Shown: one piece after another, positions 1-9,151 of the stretch
How positions within the stretch are numbered: position 1 is the first letter of the stretch
Layout: each line of letters opens with the position of its first letter
Assembly (NCBI RefSeq): GCF_000001735.4
Contig: NC_003075.7
Span: 17,547,001 to 17,611,000 of the forward strand
Direction of reading: 5' to 3'
Length of the DNA: 64,000 nucleotides
From: Arabidopsis thaliana
Lineage: Eukaryota; Streptophyta; Magnoliopsida; Brassicales; Brassicaceae
The notes under the pieces: model-generated
Databases searched by the model: none
What the model saw: only the letters and a program-made list of their open reading frames with translations
What the model was told of the DNA's origin: nothing
Translations under genes and position numbers: made by a program

Positions 1-2362
1 AAAGATCTGGCAACTTGACTGCAGATTTTTAAAAAAAGCAAAAATAAAATTTCAGAACATCGAATTTTACTGTCCAAATAAGAACTTAATGAGATTTTAC
101 CAAAGAGACGGAGCAAATGCTCGGCGCCATAAACAGTTGAAGGTGAAGTATCATCCACGATTGATTCTTGGTATTGTCGCCTCTCTTTCTTATATAGGAG
201 CATCACTGGCAATGCCTTGTCGAAATAACTCCTTATGCCTTTCAATATTTCAGCGACCGAATCAGTTACCCTGCACAAAAACAGAAACACAAAATTTTGT
301 ATCGTTGGATTTCGGAAAAGATTCAAATATATCAAACTCTGTGTTCGAGTAAAAGACTCACATTCCATCCTTCTTGGTTTTGAATTCAAGGTACTTGGAC
401 AATATCTCATCGACGTTAGGTGAACGAGGAAGTTTCACAACCTATATAATCATTTGAAGACAGATTACCAAACATCAATTTCCCTTCACTTTGGTATACA
501 CAATTCATTCGACTACAAATACACACTTATGTCTCTTAACTTTCAAGTCTAGCTGATTCAATAACAATTCTAATAGTGCTAAAAGTATGTGCACAAAATA
601 GAGAAAATTGATGATACCTTGTCCTTCTGCGCAATATACTCCCAGTCGTCAGTGAGTTGCTTTTTAAGTGATGCGGGAATTTGGATCTTCATTAGCTTCT
701 CCGCCGTTACATTATCCTTCTATAGATTACAAATGAAAACAAAAACCTTATCGATATTAGAAGACCTGAAAAATTGACCCTTTTCGTATGTGTGTATATG
801 CATAACAACACATCAGCCATCTATTGTACTGTAAAATATAATCTTAACAAAGACCTAACAGGTATGAACCAAATACATCTCTAAGTTTTTGCAAGCCTGA
901 CCTCATTGCCTGACTCGTGCTTTCGTTTCTTCCCTTTTGCAGCTGCAACAGAAAATGTAATCATCTATACACCAGCTTAAATAATTTAAGTTGCACCCAG
1001 TCTACCAAATCATTTCCTTGGAAATTGTTGGGAGAACCCTGAACTACAAAGGGAGCGTAAATTAATATGTTGCCTACCATTGGTCTTGGTGTCATCTTTA
1101 TCAGCCTTTGTGTCTGCAAGTGCAAGATCAGAAAGAAATAGTTAGTTTCTTAGCCTGGATGACCAAAATATGTATCATGTACTCTCAGCATGGTCAATGT
1201 GGAGGCAACAACTCACCTGCAGAGCTTCTAGTTTTTGTCTGAGCGGAACGGCCAGACTTGGTACCTTTTTCAACTCCTTGCTTTTTGTCTAGAGCTTTCT
1301 GTTTGACAAGATTCTCCTCGGTATGTTTCAACAATCTATCCGCACTAACCCATTCATCCCAACTGTTGGCAAGACAATCATGTCATGGGTCCCAATCTAC
1401 TGATTTTGCTACATAAACCAGAATCGACATGAGAGCAGAGAGAGATACTCACTTTTTGTTCCAACCCTGCAGACAAAGATCGCTGTATCACTTATTACTG
1501 CAAACCAAAATGAAAATAGCTAGTACATGAAACAGGATAATGAAACTATAATAGCTCAGAAGAAGGAGGCCTCACAAGATAGTGCACAAAGTATTTCCAC
1601 TCCTTTTTCCGAAGCTCGACCTTTTGAACCTGTAATGGAATGTCAATAATCTATCAGGTCTGCCCACACACTGAAAACACTATGCAATAACAGATTTTTT
1701 TCAAAACTATGAAGATTTAGCATAACAACGACACACATTTGATATGAATGAGACTCAATCCAGTGACCTATATAATATATGATTGAAAAAATAAACATGC
1801 AAGTAGATTAGCTTGCCCTATTTTCCGAGTAATTTATTGAATTCCTTGCTCCAACGGCAAGTGAATTATTCTTTTGCATCTATTACGACTAAGCATTTAT
1901 GATCATTCCAATCTAAAAAGCTCTAATGCTACATGAATCCATTACCAAAAAAAGAAAACTCGAATCCAATCTCAATGGGTTCATCTTTCGGATCGTCGTA
2001 ACTTGAAACCGAAATCTACCAAGAAACCCCTAAGCCAAATCTAGCAGAGAGATCTCAATTCAATGAAACCAGTTAATTCCGTAGTCGGATACAACCAAAA
2101 CCCACGTGAAATACAAGAATTGCTAAATTAACACGAACAAGATAATCTCTAGAATTCAAATTATGCGAACATCTGACGATGCACAGAGAAAGAGAGAGAG
2201 AGAGAGAGGTTTTTTATTTGCCTTGGCTCCGTAGACGCGAGGACCATGGTAAGCGAGAACACGCTCGCCCTCCGAGAAGAGTCTGCCGTCGTTGGACGGT
2301 GAGGCGCCACCGCTCGCCGTATCTCCGTCACTCGCCGTCTCTTCCTTCGACGAGCTTCCCAT
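1..2362 (-). CDS. MRG1: MRG-family chromodomain protein, 3' end cut by window edge
   Basis: Chromatin reader of the MORF-related-gene family; plant MRG proteins bind H3K4/K36-methylated nucleosomes in the nucleus and link them to histone acetylation and flowering control. Ten exons read in frame: 2222-2362, 1576-1629, 1453-1466, 1217-1362, 1078-1113, 902-942, 618-719, 362-441, 101-270 and 1-18 (partial). About 267 residues are visible. The N-terminal chromo barrel spans roughly residues 27-80 (VLAYHGPRVYGAK, VQKVELRKKEWKYFVHY, GWNKNWDEW). A Lys-rich linker (KGKKRKHES) follows, then the MRG domain (TAEKLMKIQIPASLKKQLTD, ALPVMLLYKKERRQY, VYGAEHLLRLF). The start is the Met of MGSSSKEE; an upstream in-frame Met two codons earlier is not needed. 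Intron 1 begins with GC and exon 3 is only 14 nt. The remaining C-terminus lies left of the window. Confidence 0.93.
2191..2208. repeat. (AG)n microsatellite in MRG1 intron 1
   Basis: Nine AG units, read as a CT-rich tract on the transcribed strand, 13 nt inside the intron from the GC splice donor at 2220-2221. Confidence 0.9.
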
Positions 2363-2928
2363 TGTCACCGAAAGCGAGAGCGAGAGGCAAAGATCTTCAC
2401 ATCACAAGGCACCCCTTTAACCGTCTAGATAAATGAATCTACGACAACTGCTGAATGACTGAATCGTTGCGAATAGTTTTTCAATTGAGTCCCTTAACTT
2501 TCACAATAGTTCGATTAAATCTCTTAAACCTTTTAAATATACTCGTCGCCCATTTATAAAGCATTGTCTTTTTAAAAAAATTTATGCCTTTATTGGTCGT
2601 TGAGCAGTTGGACTCATATTTCACTTTGGACACTGATGTTTATTAACTATTATTACATTCAAATAAATATAAAAAAATTGATTAATACATTTTATTTGTA
2701 TACTTTTCAAGTAACTTTATTTCACTAACAAAACAATAATCCTAAATATAGAAAAATGAGACAATAATTATTGTTTTTGCCATTCTTCTTCCTATGTATC
2801 GATCAGAAACATGAGACATGTATAATATTTTCCACTAATGAAACTGGAACAAAAAAATGAAATAATTTTCTCGACCTAGATGGGTATGGGCACTTTAACC
2901 GGCCCGGTTTGAACTAAAGATTGAAACA
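2363..2928. other. Intergenic: MRG1 promoter and prePIP2 downstream region
   Basis: Contains the 5' leader and promoter of MRG1 (minus strand) and the 3' flank of prePIP2 (also minus strand). The DNA is AT-rich from about 2470. I see no further gene, RNA or transposon in it. Confidence 0.6.
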
Positions 2929-3183
2929 TTAGTGGCCCGGTCCGCTTGGGCTTGGACCTGAGTGCTTAACAAATCGAAACGTATCCTTCCTGTCCACGAC
3001 CTTATGACCCTCGCCTGGACTTGGACCTGAGTCTTTGATCGAACCAAGTGATAAGCCATCGAATAAACTAGCCACGAACTTCTCCTCGGTCTTTGTTAGA
3101 CCAAGCGGACGACTCTCGACAAGAACCGAACCAATCAACATGAAGAACAGAATCGAACTCAGAACGTTTTTGTTCATCATCAT
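2929..3183 (-). CDS. PIP2: PAMP-induced secreted peptide precursor (prePIP2)
   Basis: An 84-residue precursor of the PIP family of secreted signalling peptides. Known PIP peptides are cut from the C-terminus of the precursor and sensed by the receptor kinase RLK7 to amplify immune responses. Visible: a hydrophobic N-terminal signal peptide (VLSSILFFMLIGSVLVESRP), a variable middle, and two copies of the family core, DSGPSPGEGHK and the terminal HSGPSPSGPGH. Both carry SGPS followed by GxGH or an equivalent. I chose the Met triplet at 3175-3183 as the start. The longer in-frame extension to 3417 crosses the TATA motif at 3284-3291, so it is probably untranscribed, and it has no signal peptide at its N-terminus. 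The gene is intronless. A W-box core (TTGACT) sits at 3329-3334. The symbol must not be confused with PIP2 aquaporins. Confidence 0.88.
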   Translation of the reverse strand: MMMNKNVLSSILFFMLIGSVLVESRPLGLTKTEEKFVASLFDGLSLGSIKDSGPSPGEGHKVVDRKDTFRFVKHSGPSPSGPGH

Positions 3184-3283
3184 GTTTAAGAACAATTTAA
3201 CTCTGTTTATAAAAAATATGGTTTTCTTTCTCTTTGGCAGATAATGAATTTTGTTGTGAGTGTTTTGTGAGTTGAGAATGTGA

Positions 3284-3291
3284 CTATATAG
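3284..3291 (-). promoter_or_regulatory. TATA box of prePIP2
   Basis: TATATAG read on the minus strand, about 100 bp upstream of the chosen start codon. It implies a short leader and supports the MMM start. Confidence 0.6.
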
Positions 3292-3334
3292 TAGTGTTCG
3301 TGGAGATGCAAAGTTTGAATTTTTATTCTTGACT

Positions 3335-6300
3335 AAGTTTGAATTGAAAAGAATGTGATCATTGAAATTAGTTAGTATGCTGCTTCCTGGGAAAATACCA
3401 ACTTGTTTCTTGAGCATTCAATTTTGTGTGTATTTATTGAACACAAAATAGTGAAAGCCATCAATGAAGAAAAGGATAAGGAATTGAATATTAGAAATAA
3501 AGAATTTAATATCGTAGACCAAACATGAAGTTTCATTGTTTGGAGCAGACGGCAGCTAAATATTAAGGTAGATTTGTAGTTGTGTAGACCAAAAATAATG
3601 CTTGAATTTCAAACTCGCAACGTATATAAAGTCACACTCACATATATCGTTAGCCGGTTTAGATTTGGTTTTCGTAAGTATATTATGGTATATTGTTGGT
3701 TTCAGATTGAATTTGTTTACTTTATTTTACTTTACTAGAAAATGTACATCTCTAGCTTTGGTTTCGTTTCAACTTTCAGCCAAATTTTTTATATATAGAA
3801 AATAAATTTAAAATCAGATAACTTGAATTTTTTTTAAAAATTTGGTTAGGGTTTCTGGTTCGGTTAAACCAGCTGATTTAAGGAGTGACATAAGCTAAAT
3901 TGACTATGAGTCGGATCTCATGTGTTTGTTTTATAATATTGTTAGATACACCAAACCTAATCATCAATGCTTCAAAAGTTCAAACACTTTGGTGTTATTT
4001 TTCTTGCACGACCAAAAATAGTTCCTTCTCACGTGATTTTTCTTGCAAAAAACATTGAACAACCAAACTTTATACTACTCAAAATTCAACATCCAAATTT
4101 TAGTTTTTGTTAGGTAGAAATAAGAAATCTATCCTATGAAAAGACAAAACCATTAATTTTTATTTCAACTCTTGCTGCTATATGACGTTGAATTATGATA
4201 ATTTTTCCGTCTCAAGTTCATAAACGATTTTTCAAACAGAGTTGTGATGAAATTTATTTATTTTCTAAAAAAAAAGGAAGATTGATAGTTTTGAAGAATA
4301 TATTATTGATGGTAGCCAAATAATTTACCGGAATAAAGTGTAATATCATCTCAAACTGTTCCTTTTTATAGCAAAATCGCTCCTTTTTATCCGCAGTTAG
4401 AGTATAAGACAAAGAAACCAAATTCCAGAGCATCAGGAAACTCTTTCCCATATTTTAAGGTGAAATCACTATTTTGAAATTATTAACTTAGTTTAATAAC
4501 CAATTATTGAATAATACAAACAAAGTACTTAAAACCCGGTTTAATGTTTTATTTCGATTTTATAAATATTGGTTTGGCCAAAATAATATAGTTTATAAGT
4601 GGCGTAAGACCACGCCAGAATAATACAAGAAGAAAAAATGTTTAACTATGTATAGTTCGGACGTGGTAGTCCATTAATAATGGAATCAAATTCTGCATTA
4701 ATAAATTCATTATCAAGATTCCAGTCTTTTGTATTCCTTCCAATTACATGAAATTAATATAATTCTTGAACAAATATCTTTGGACAAAAGAATTTCAATT
4801 ATTTACTTAAATCTATATAAAAGCAAATCTTTAATCCATTCAAATAGCAGATATGTATCTCTAGGGATTAAGGTAGTATACAACTATAACATCTCAAAAG
4901 AACCAAATTGTGACTGCACAATGCAATATCATAATTTGTATATCGAAAACATGATATGTTCACATGGTTCGTCCATAAACAGTACTTATATTCATATTTG
5001 ACCACTAAATATTTCACATTAAAAAATCGAAATTAGAAATAATTATGGATTTAGTTCTGCAAACTCGATTTTTTTTAAAAAAGATTCGAAGATGCAAGAT
5101 TGATAATGAAATAAAATTGAGGGTACATCATACATGTGGGGGAAGTGACGTTTAAAAACAAAAAGGAAAAAGAGGAAGAAGATAGATGCCAATATTGTTA
5201 TCATGACAACTATGAAGCAGAGTTAGAGTCCGTCCGTCCATACAAGTATTTTGTGTGAGTACCACCGAATTTGTCTGTCTATGTTATCTCCCTTCTTTTT
5301 CTCATGCCCACGAACCAACATGACAATTATGTTTTGTTCGTTTTTTGAAAAATTCTAGAGTTTTCATTTATTAATTATCGTTGAGTTATGATTTAGTATG
5401 ATTTTGGTTTAAAAATTCCACTTCTTAGGACTCATTGTTTGATCTTTGTGTTTCTTATTTATTTCTTTGCACAGTACTAAAAATCATGCATTAGTTCTTA
5501 CCATTCACAAATCTTCAAAACTTAATTAGAAAAAGAAAAAAAAAAATCGATCAATACAATGAAAACGTTCTCCTATGCACTATGCAGAACAAGTCTCGAG
5601 GATTCGTATGGTCAAATTTATTCCGATCAAATTATTCGCGAAAGTGTGAGAAACAAATACGTACTTTATTTCTCTTACCTCCTCCTACGTCACTTCTACG
5701 CATTCGTGCCCTACCTTCATCAGTACTCTTCCAGTTTCTAAAGGTTAAAACCGAGTCGATGATCCACGACCGTAGAGTTAAATCAAGTAATCAACTTAAG
5801 TCATTGTAATAAGAAAGCCTCCGCTCAAAAAAAATTCTACAATATTAGTTTGACATAAAACTTCAAATGATAGAAATATGAAATCAAATAGTTGTAGACT
5901 TGTAGTCTAGTACTTTCATTTGGCTCATTTGGCAATTGCAAAGTTTACGTGGTGATTACTAAACTCCTTGTCGGTATAAATGTTTTTGATCATGAAACCA
6001 TATACCGAAAATATTGGTATATATAGTCCTGCCTAACTCCACTAACAAAAAGTCAGGATTTTTAAATTACCAACTACAACTTGAATTGTCATTTGGAAGA
6101 TTGATTCATTGGAATATTGTGTATCTTAAGCCATAAACAAATCCCATAATTTAATAGTGTGCCAGAATTTTGTATTCATATTTTAAGCAGTAAAAACAAA
6201 AACAAAATACATATATATATTCTCAATCAAACTATAATACTTTAGATTTAAAGCTATTAAGAAAAACATTTAGCTAGTCAAAAAAAACAATTAACACTTT

Positions 6301-6510
6301 TCGAAAGGTCCATTTCCAAGGAAGCTAGAGACCGTCCTTTTTTACTAATTCGCCTGCACCATCCCCTTGTATCGAGGGTCTAATTCTACACCTTATTCCA
6401 TTTTATATTCCCTAACAATTTTTTTAGTTTTTTTTTTTATATTACTTTAATTCTAATGAAAACTCCTATCTTCCTTCCTCTCCATCCTTTTTCATCTACC
6501 TTTGAATCTT
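3335..6510. other. Intergenic between the two PIP-type peptide genes
   Basis: About 3.2 kb of AT-rich DNA. A 60-codon ORF at 5559-5741 and an overlapping 75-codon ORF at 5582-5809 (both plus strand) lie after an A-rich leader but match no family I recognise. A 90-codon ORF at 4729-5001 has a composition typical of random AT-rich sequence. No RNA gene or complete transposon is visible. Confidence 0.5.
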
Positions 6511-6528
6511 TTGACACTTGTATATAAA
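6511..6528 (+). promoter_or_regulatory. W-box core and TATA box of the PIPL gene
   Basis: TTGACA at 6511-6516 is followed directly by TATATAAA at 6521-6528, about 100 bp before the start codon at 6628. This is a normal plant core-promoter distance. Confidence 0.6.
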
Positions 6529-6627
6529 GCTTTACTTCCTCCTTTGTTACTCCTTTTCTATCAATCACCAAAACACATTCATTGTCTTAAACCCTAAACC
6601 TCAAGAACCGAACAACCACACCAAAAA

Positions 6628-6888
6628 ATGAGACCGGTTGGCTTGATCTTTACGGTCATGTTCTTGGTCTCGGCCTTTTCGGAATCAAGAACCGCGGATT
6701 GCAGAGTTCTCCTTGGTGGTTCGACGGAGGAAATCGATCAATCTAAAATTCATGGGGTCGATTTACGAAGTGAAGACTTATTAGGGGTCGTGATACATGG
6801 TTATAAGAAGCTAAGGTGGCTCTCATCGGCCGGGGAGAGGATGCATACAATGGCTTCAGGACCGAGCAGGAGAGGTGCTGGTCACTAA
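6628..6888 (+). CDS. PIP-like (PIPL) secreted peptide precursor
   Basis: An 86-residue single-exon precursor. It has a hydrophobic signal peptide (GLIFTVMFLVSAFSESRTAD), a variable acidic/basic middle and a C-terminal ASGPSRRGAGH. That ending matches the SGPSxxGxGH core of the PIP/PIPL/IDA-like class, here in one copy ending exactly at the stop codon. The start follows an A-rich leader (CAAAAAATGAGA) and a TATA box about 100 bp upstream. It lies 3.4 kb from prePIP2 in opposite orientation, so the two are a divergent local family pair. Family membership is well supported by the terminal motif; which PIPL number it carries I cannot say. Confidence 0.85.
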   Translation: MRPVGLIFTVMFLVSAFSESRTADCRVLLGGSTEEIDQSKIHGVDLRSEDLLGVVIHGYKKLRWLSSAGERMHTMASGPSRRGAGH

Positions 6889-7804
6889 AATACGAACCCA
6901 AACAAAACATTATACTTCGATATTTGTTTAGCTCAGGTCATAGAATCATATTTTTCATTTTTTATAGATTATTATATTTATTCAGTCGCTAAAGATCCAT
7001 GTAAAGTTTAGAAGGGTGATATTCTTTGATCATACAATAGTCGGTTTCCTTCTCATAAACACCAATTTATAGTACGTGCCCATTAATCGATATTTATTTT
7101 AGTTTAACAAATTTCAATTTTGAGATCTACGTTAAGCCATCAACCATGCAAATTGTATATGAGTCAATAATATAGATTGAGGAGATATGTTATCGGCCAT
7201 TCTGGTGCAACTTAAATGATATACAGCCACATGATTATCTCTTTTCCTTTTTGGTAAGGTTGATACCACATGATTAATTATAAAGAAGACATTGATTAGT
7301 TCATGTTTTACCACATAATTGGAATTAAAAGTGGTCGCAAATTATAATCAAACGTGGTCGCAAATCGAATTTCGATGAGATGCAAACGTTTTTTCAGCTG
7401 TACCTTTTAATTCTTTTCTTATTTGTTCGAAATGTTGGCCTTTGGGGAATTAAAAGGACATTTCAAAAATAATTTATTGTCTTTCCATAGGAGCCGGAAA
7501 TGGAAAAGCTTCAATCTTCATGCACACTATGTTTTGAGTGGACCCAATTTCGACAATCTTTTTTTAAATGAAGAAGATAAAAGTTGTTTTTTTTGGTAAT
7601 AATGTCGAGTATTTATAGTTTTATACCATGTTTAGTGAGTATATTGCAGTTTCACGTTATGAAATTTGTAATGAGAAAATTAAAGGACTAAAAAGGCCCA
7701 CTAAAAGCCCATATACATTTTCTTTTAAACACAACTAAAAACCAGTGAGCAAATCCTTTCTCTTTTTGCATGTGTGTGTTGTAAAGCAGTGGACAGAGAC
7801 GACG
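6889..7804. other. Intergenic between PIPL gene and MEE59
   Basis: 3' flank of the PIPL gene, then the MEE59 promoter. ORFs on either strand here are short or overlap MEE59 coding DNA antisense. No other feature is seen. Confidence 0.5.
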
Positions 7805-8498
7805 ATGAGTACGATGAAGCCAAGCCGGAGCGACGAAATATCCGACCCGGAACAGCAGATCAAGAACGCGAACCAGATCAGAGCTGATTTCGATTCCTTG
7901 GCTCCCAAACGACCCACTAAACCCACTCGAAGCGAACCGGGATTTCCTGGATCTTTCTCTGCTTCCGACAAAATCACCGACCATCCTGAAGCTGACAAAT
8001 TCCAATCTCTCCAGTCACAAACTCATGTTCGGTTATCTCTAAAACTCGCTCTTTTCTCTTCACATAAACCAACATCTTTCGTTAAATTTGAGATTTTGGT
8101 TTTTCAGGGTAAAGTTCTAGGTGAGGGAGATTCATCTGCAGTTCAAGATGAGTTCCTGGAAACAGAGTATTACTCAAATCTCACCGCCATTGATAAGCAA
8201 CATCACACGGTTCCAATTCCCTCTCTTTCTCACTCTTGCTTATAAAATTTCATCAGAAGAAATCTAATTTTGTTTTAACGTGCTCTGTTTCTGAGATTAG
8301 ACCGGAAGTGGGTTTATAAATGTGGTGAAGGAAGACAACGGTGAAGAATCCGAGGCCGTAACCGCCGCCGCAATCGGAGACGGAGGAGAAAAAGCGGTTT
8401 ACAGAAGCAATCCGGCGACGAACGAATGGATTCCTGCGACGGAGGAAGATTTTGATTCGGAATCTTCGTCTAAACCAAACCGGAGCGAGAGTTCTTGA
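7805..8498 (+). CDS. MEE59: MEE59 (maternal effect embryo arrest 59) protein
   Basis: Three exons, 7805-8026, 8108-8209 and 8301-8498, give 173 residues in frame. Both introns are GT-AG: 8027-8107 ends in TTTTTCAG and 8210-8300 ends in GATTAG. The start is the Met of MSTMKPSRSDE, 20 codons inside the longest open frame, because it follows the leader and fits the known protein. The protein is hydrophilic and probably largely disordered: a PKRPTKPTRSEPGFPG segment, an acidic middle, an Ala/Gly stretch (AVTAAAIGDGGE) and a Ser-rich tail (FDSESSSKPNRSES). No enzyme or membrane motif is visible. The name comes from an embryo-arrest mutant screen in Arabidopsis; the molecular function is unknown. 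Confidence 0.88.
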
Positions 8499-8587
8499 AC
8501 TGATCTTTCGAAAATGTTTTATCTTCTTGTTTCAGATGTTCTGTTTCTTGATATTATGGCAATAAAATATTAAATAAATAAATTTTC

Positions 8588-8878
8588 GAAGGAGACAACA
8601 AACAAGTTGCAGACCTCATGAACAACAAAAAACAAAGTTTCGGGAGATACAATTGGATCAGAGAAGGAAGGACTTGGCAGAAACGCTTCGAGGAGACTAG
8701 TTTCAACTGGATTCCAAGAACAAATAACCAACCAGCAGACCTTCTAGCAAAACACAGTTTACCATCTCAAGATGATTTTTATTTTCATTACTATGTACCT
8801 TCTTACATAACAAAAGCCTTGCATTGTAATCACTGAATTTATCAATACAAATGCAGTCGATAAAAAAAAAAAAAAAAA
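8588..8878 (+). pseudogene. RNase H-like fragment of a non-LTR retroelement with poly(A) end
   Basis: In frame from 8588 the translation reads EGDNKQVADLMNNK, then WIREGRTWQKRFEET, then FNWIPRTNNQPADLLAK. This is the C-terminal half of the plant reverse-transcriptase-like RNase H domain, including the NN-PAD-LAK end motif. A stop follows at about 8834, and an uninterrupted run of about 17 A occurs near 8862-8878. The 5' part of the domain is missing. It looks like the 3' stump of a LINE-type insertion placed just after MEE59. No clear target-site duplication is seen. Confidence 0.7.
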
Positions 8879-9151
8879 ATCTGTTGACAATAATTTAATT
8901 GTGATAAGAACAACTTTCTAACTTTCAAAATATCCATGATAAGAACAAATTTATGTGGACACTGTTTTTTTCTCAACCAACATTGCATATGACATTACAT
9001 GATTACAATAAAGTGATATAAAAAGCAGTCCCATATTGCTTGGCTGCCAAAAAAAAAAAAAAAGTGTCTCCAAACATTTTGCTGCTTAATAAATCACTGA
9101 ATCATATATGCATGTAATAATGTATTAACTTACAAATTTATAAAATCAAAT
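8879..9151. other. Intergenic, 3' flank of CYP81H1
   Basis: AT-rich DNA with a second A-rich run (about 14 A, 9050-9063). No gene is visible. Confidence 0.5.

Noticed and set aside
3184-3417. N-terminal extension of prePIP2 by 78 residues
   Set aside because: It crosses the TATA box at 3284-3291 and puts the signal peptide in the middle of the protein; the MMM start is better.
5582-5809. Possible DVL/RTFL-type small peptide (RKCEKQIRTLF looks faintly similar)
   Set aside because: The conserved C-terminal Arg-Arg-Cys-Val and Cys-Trp-His residues of that family are absent.
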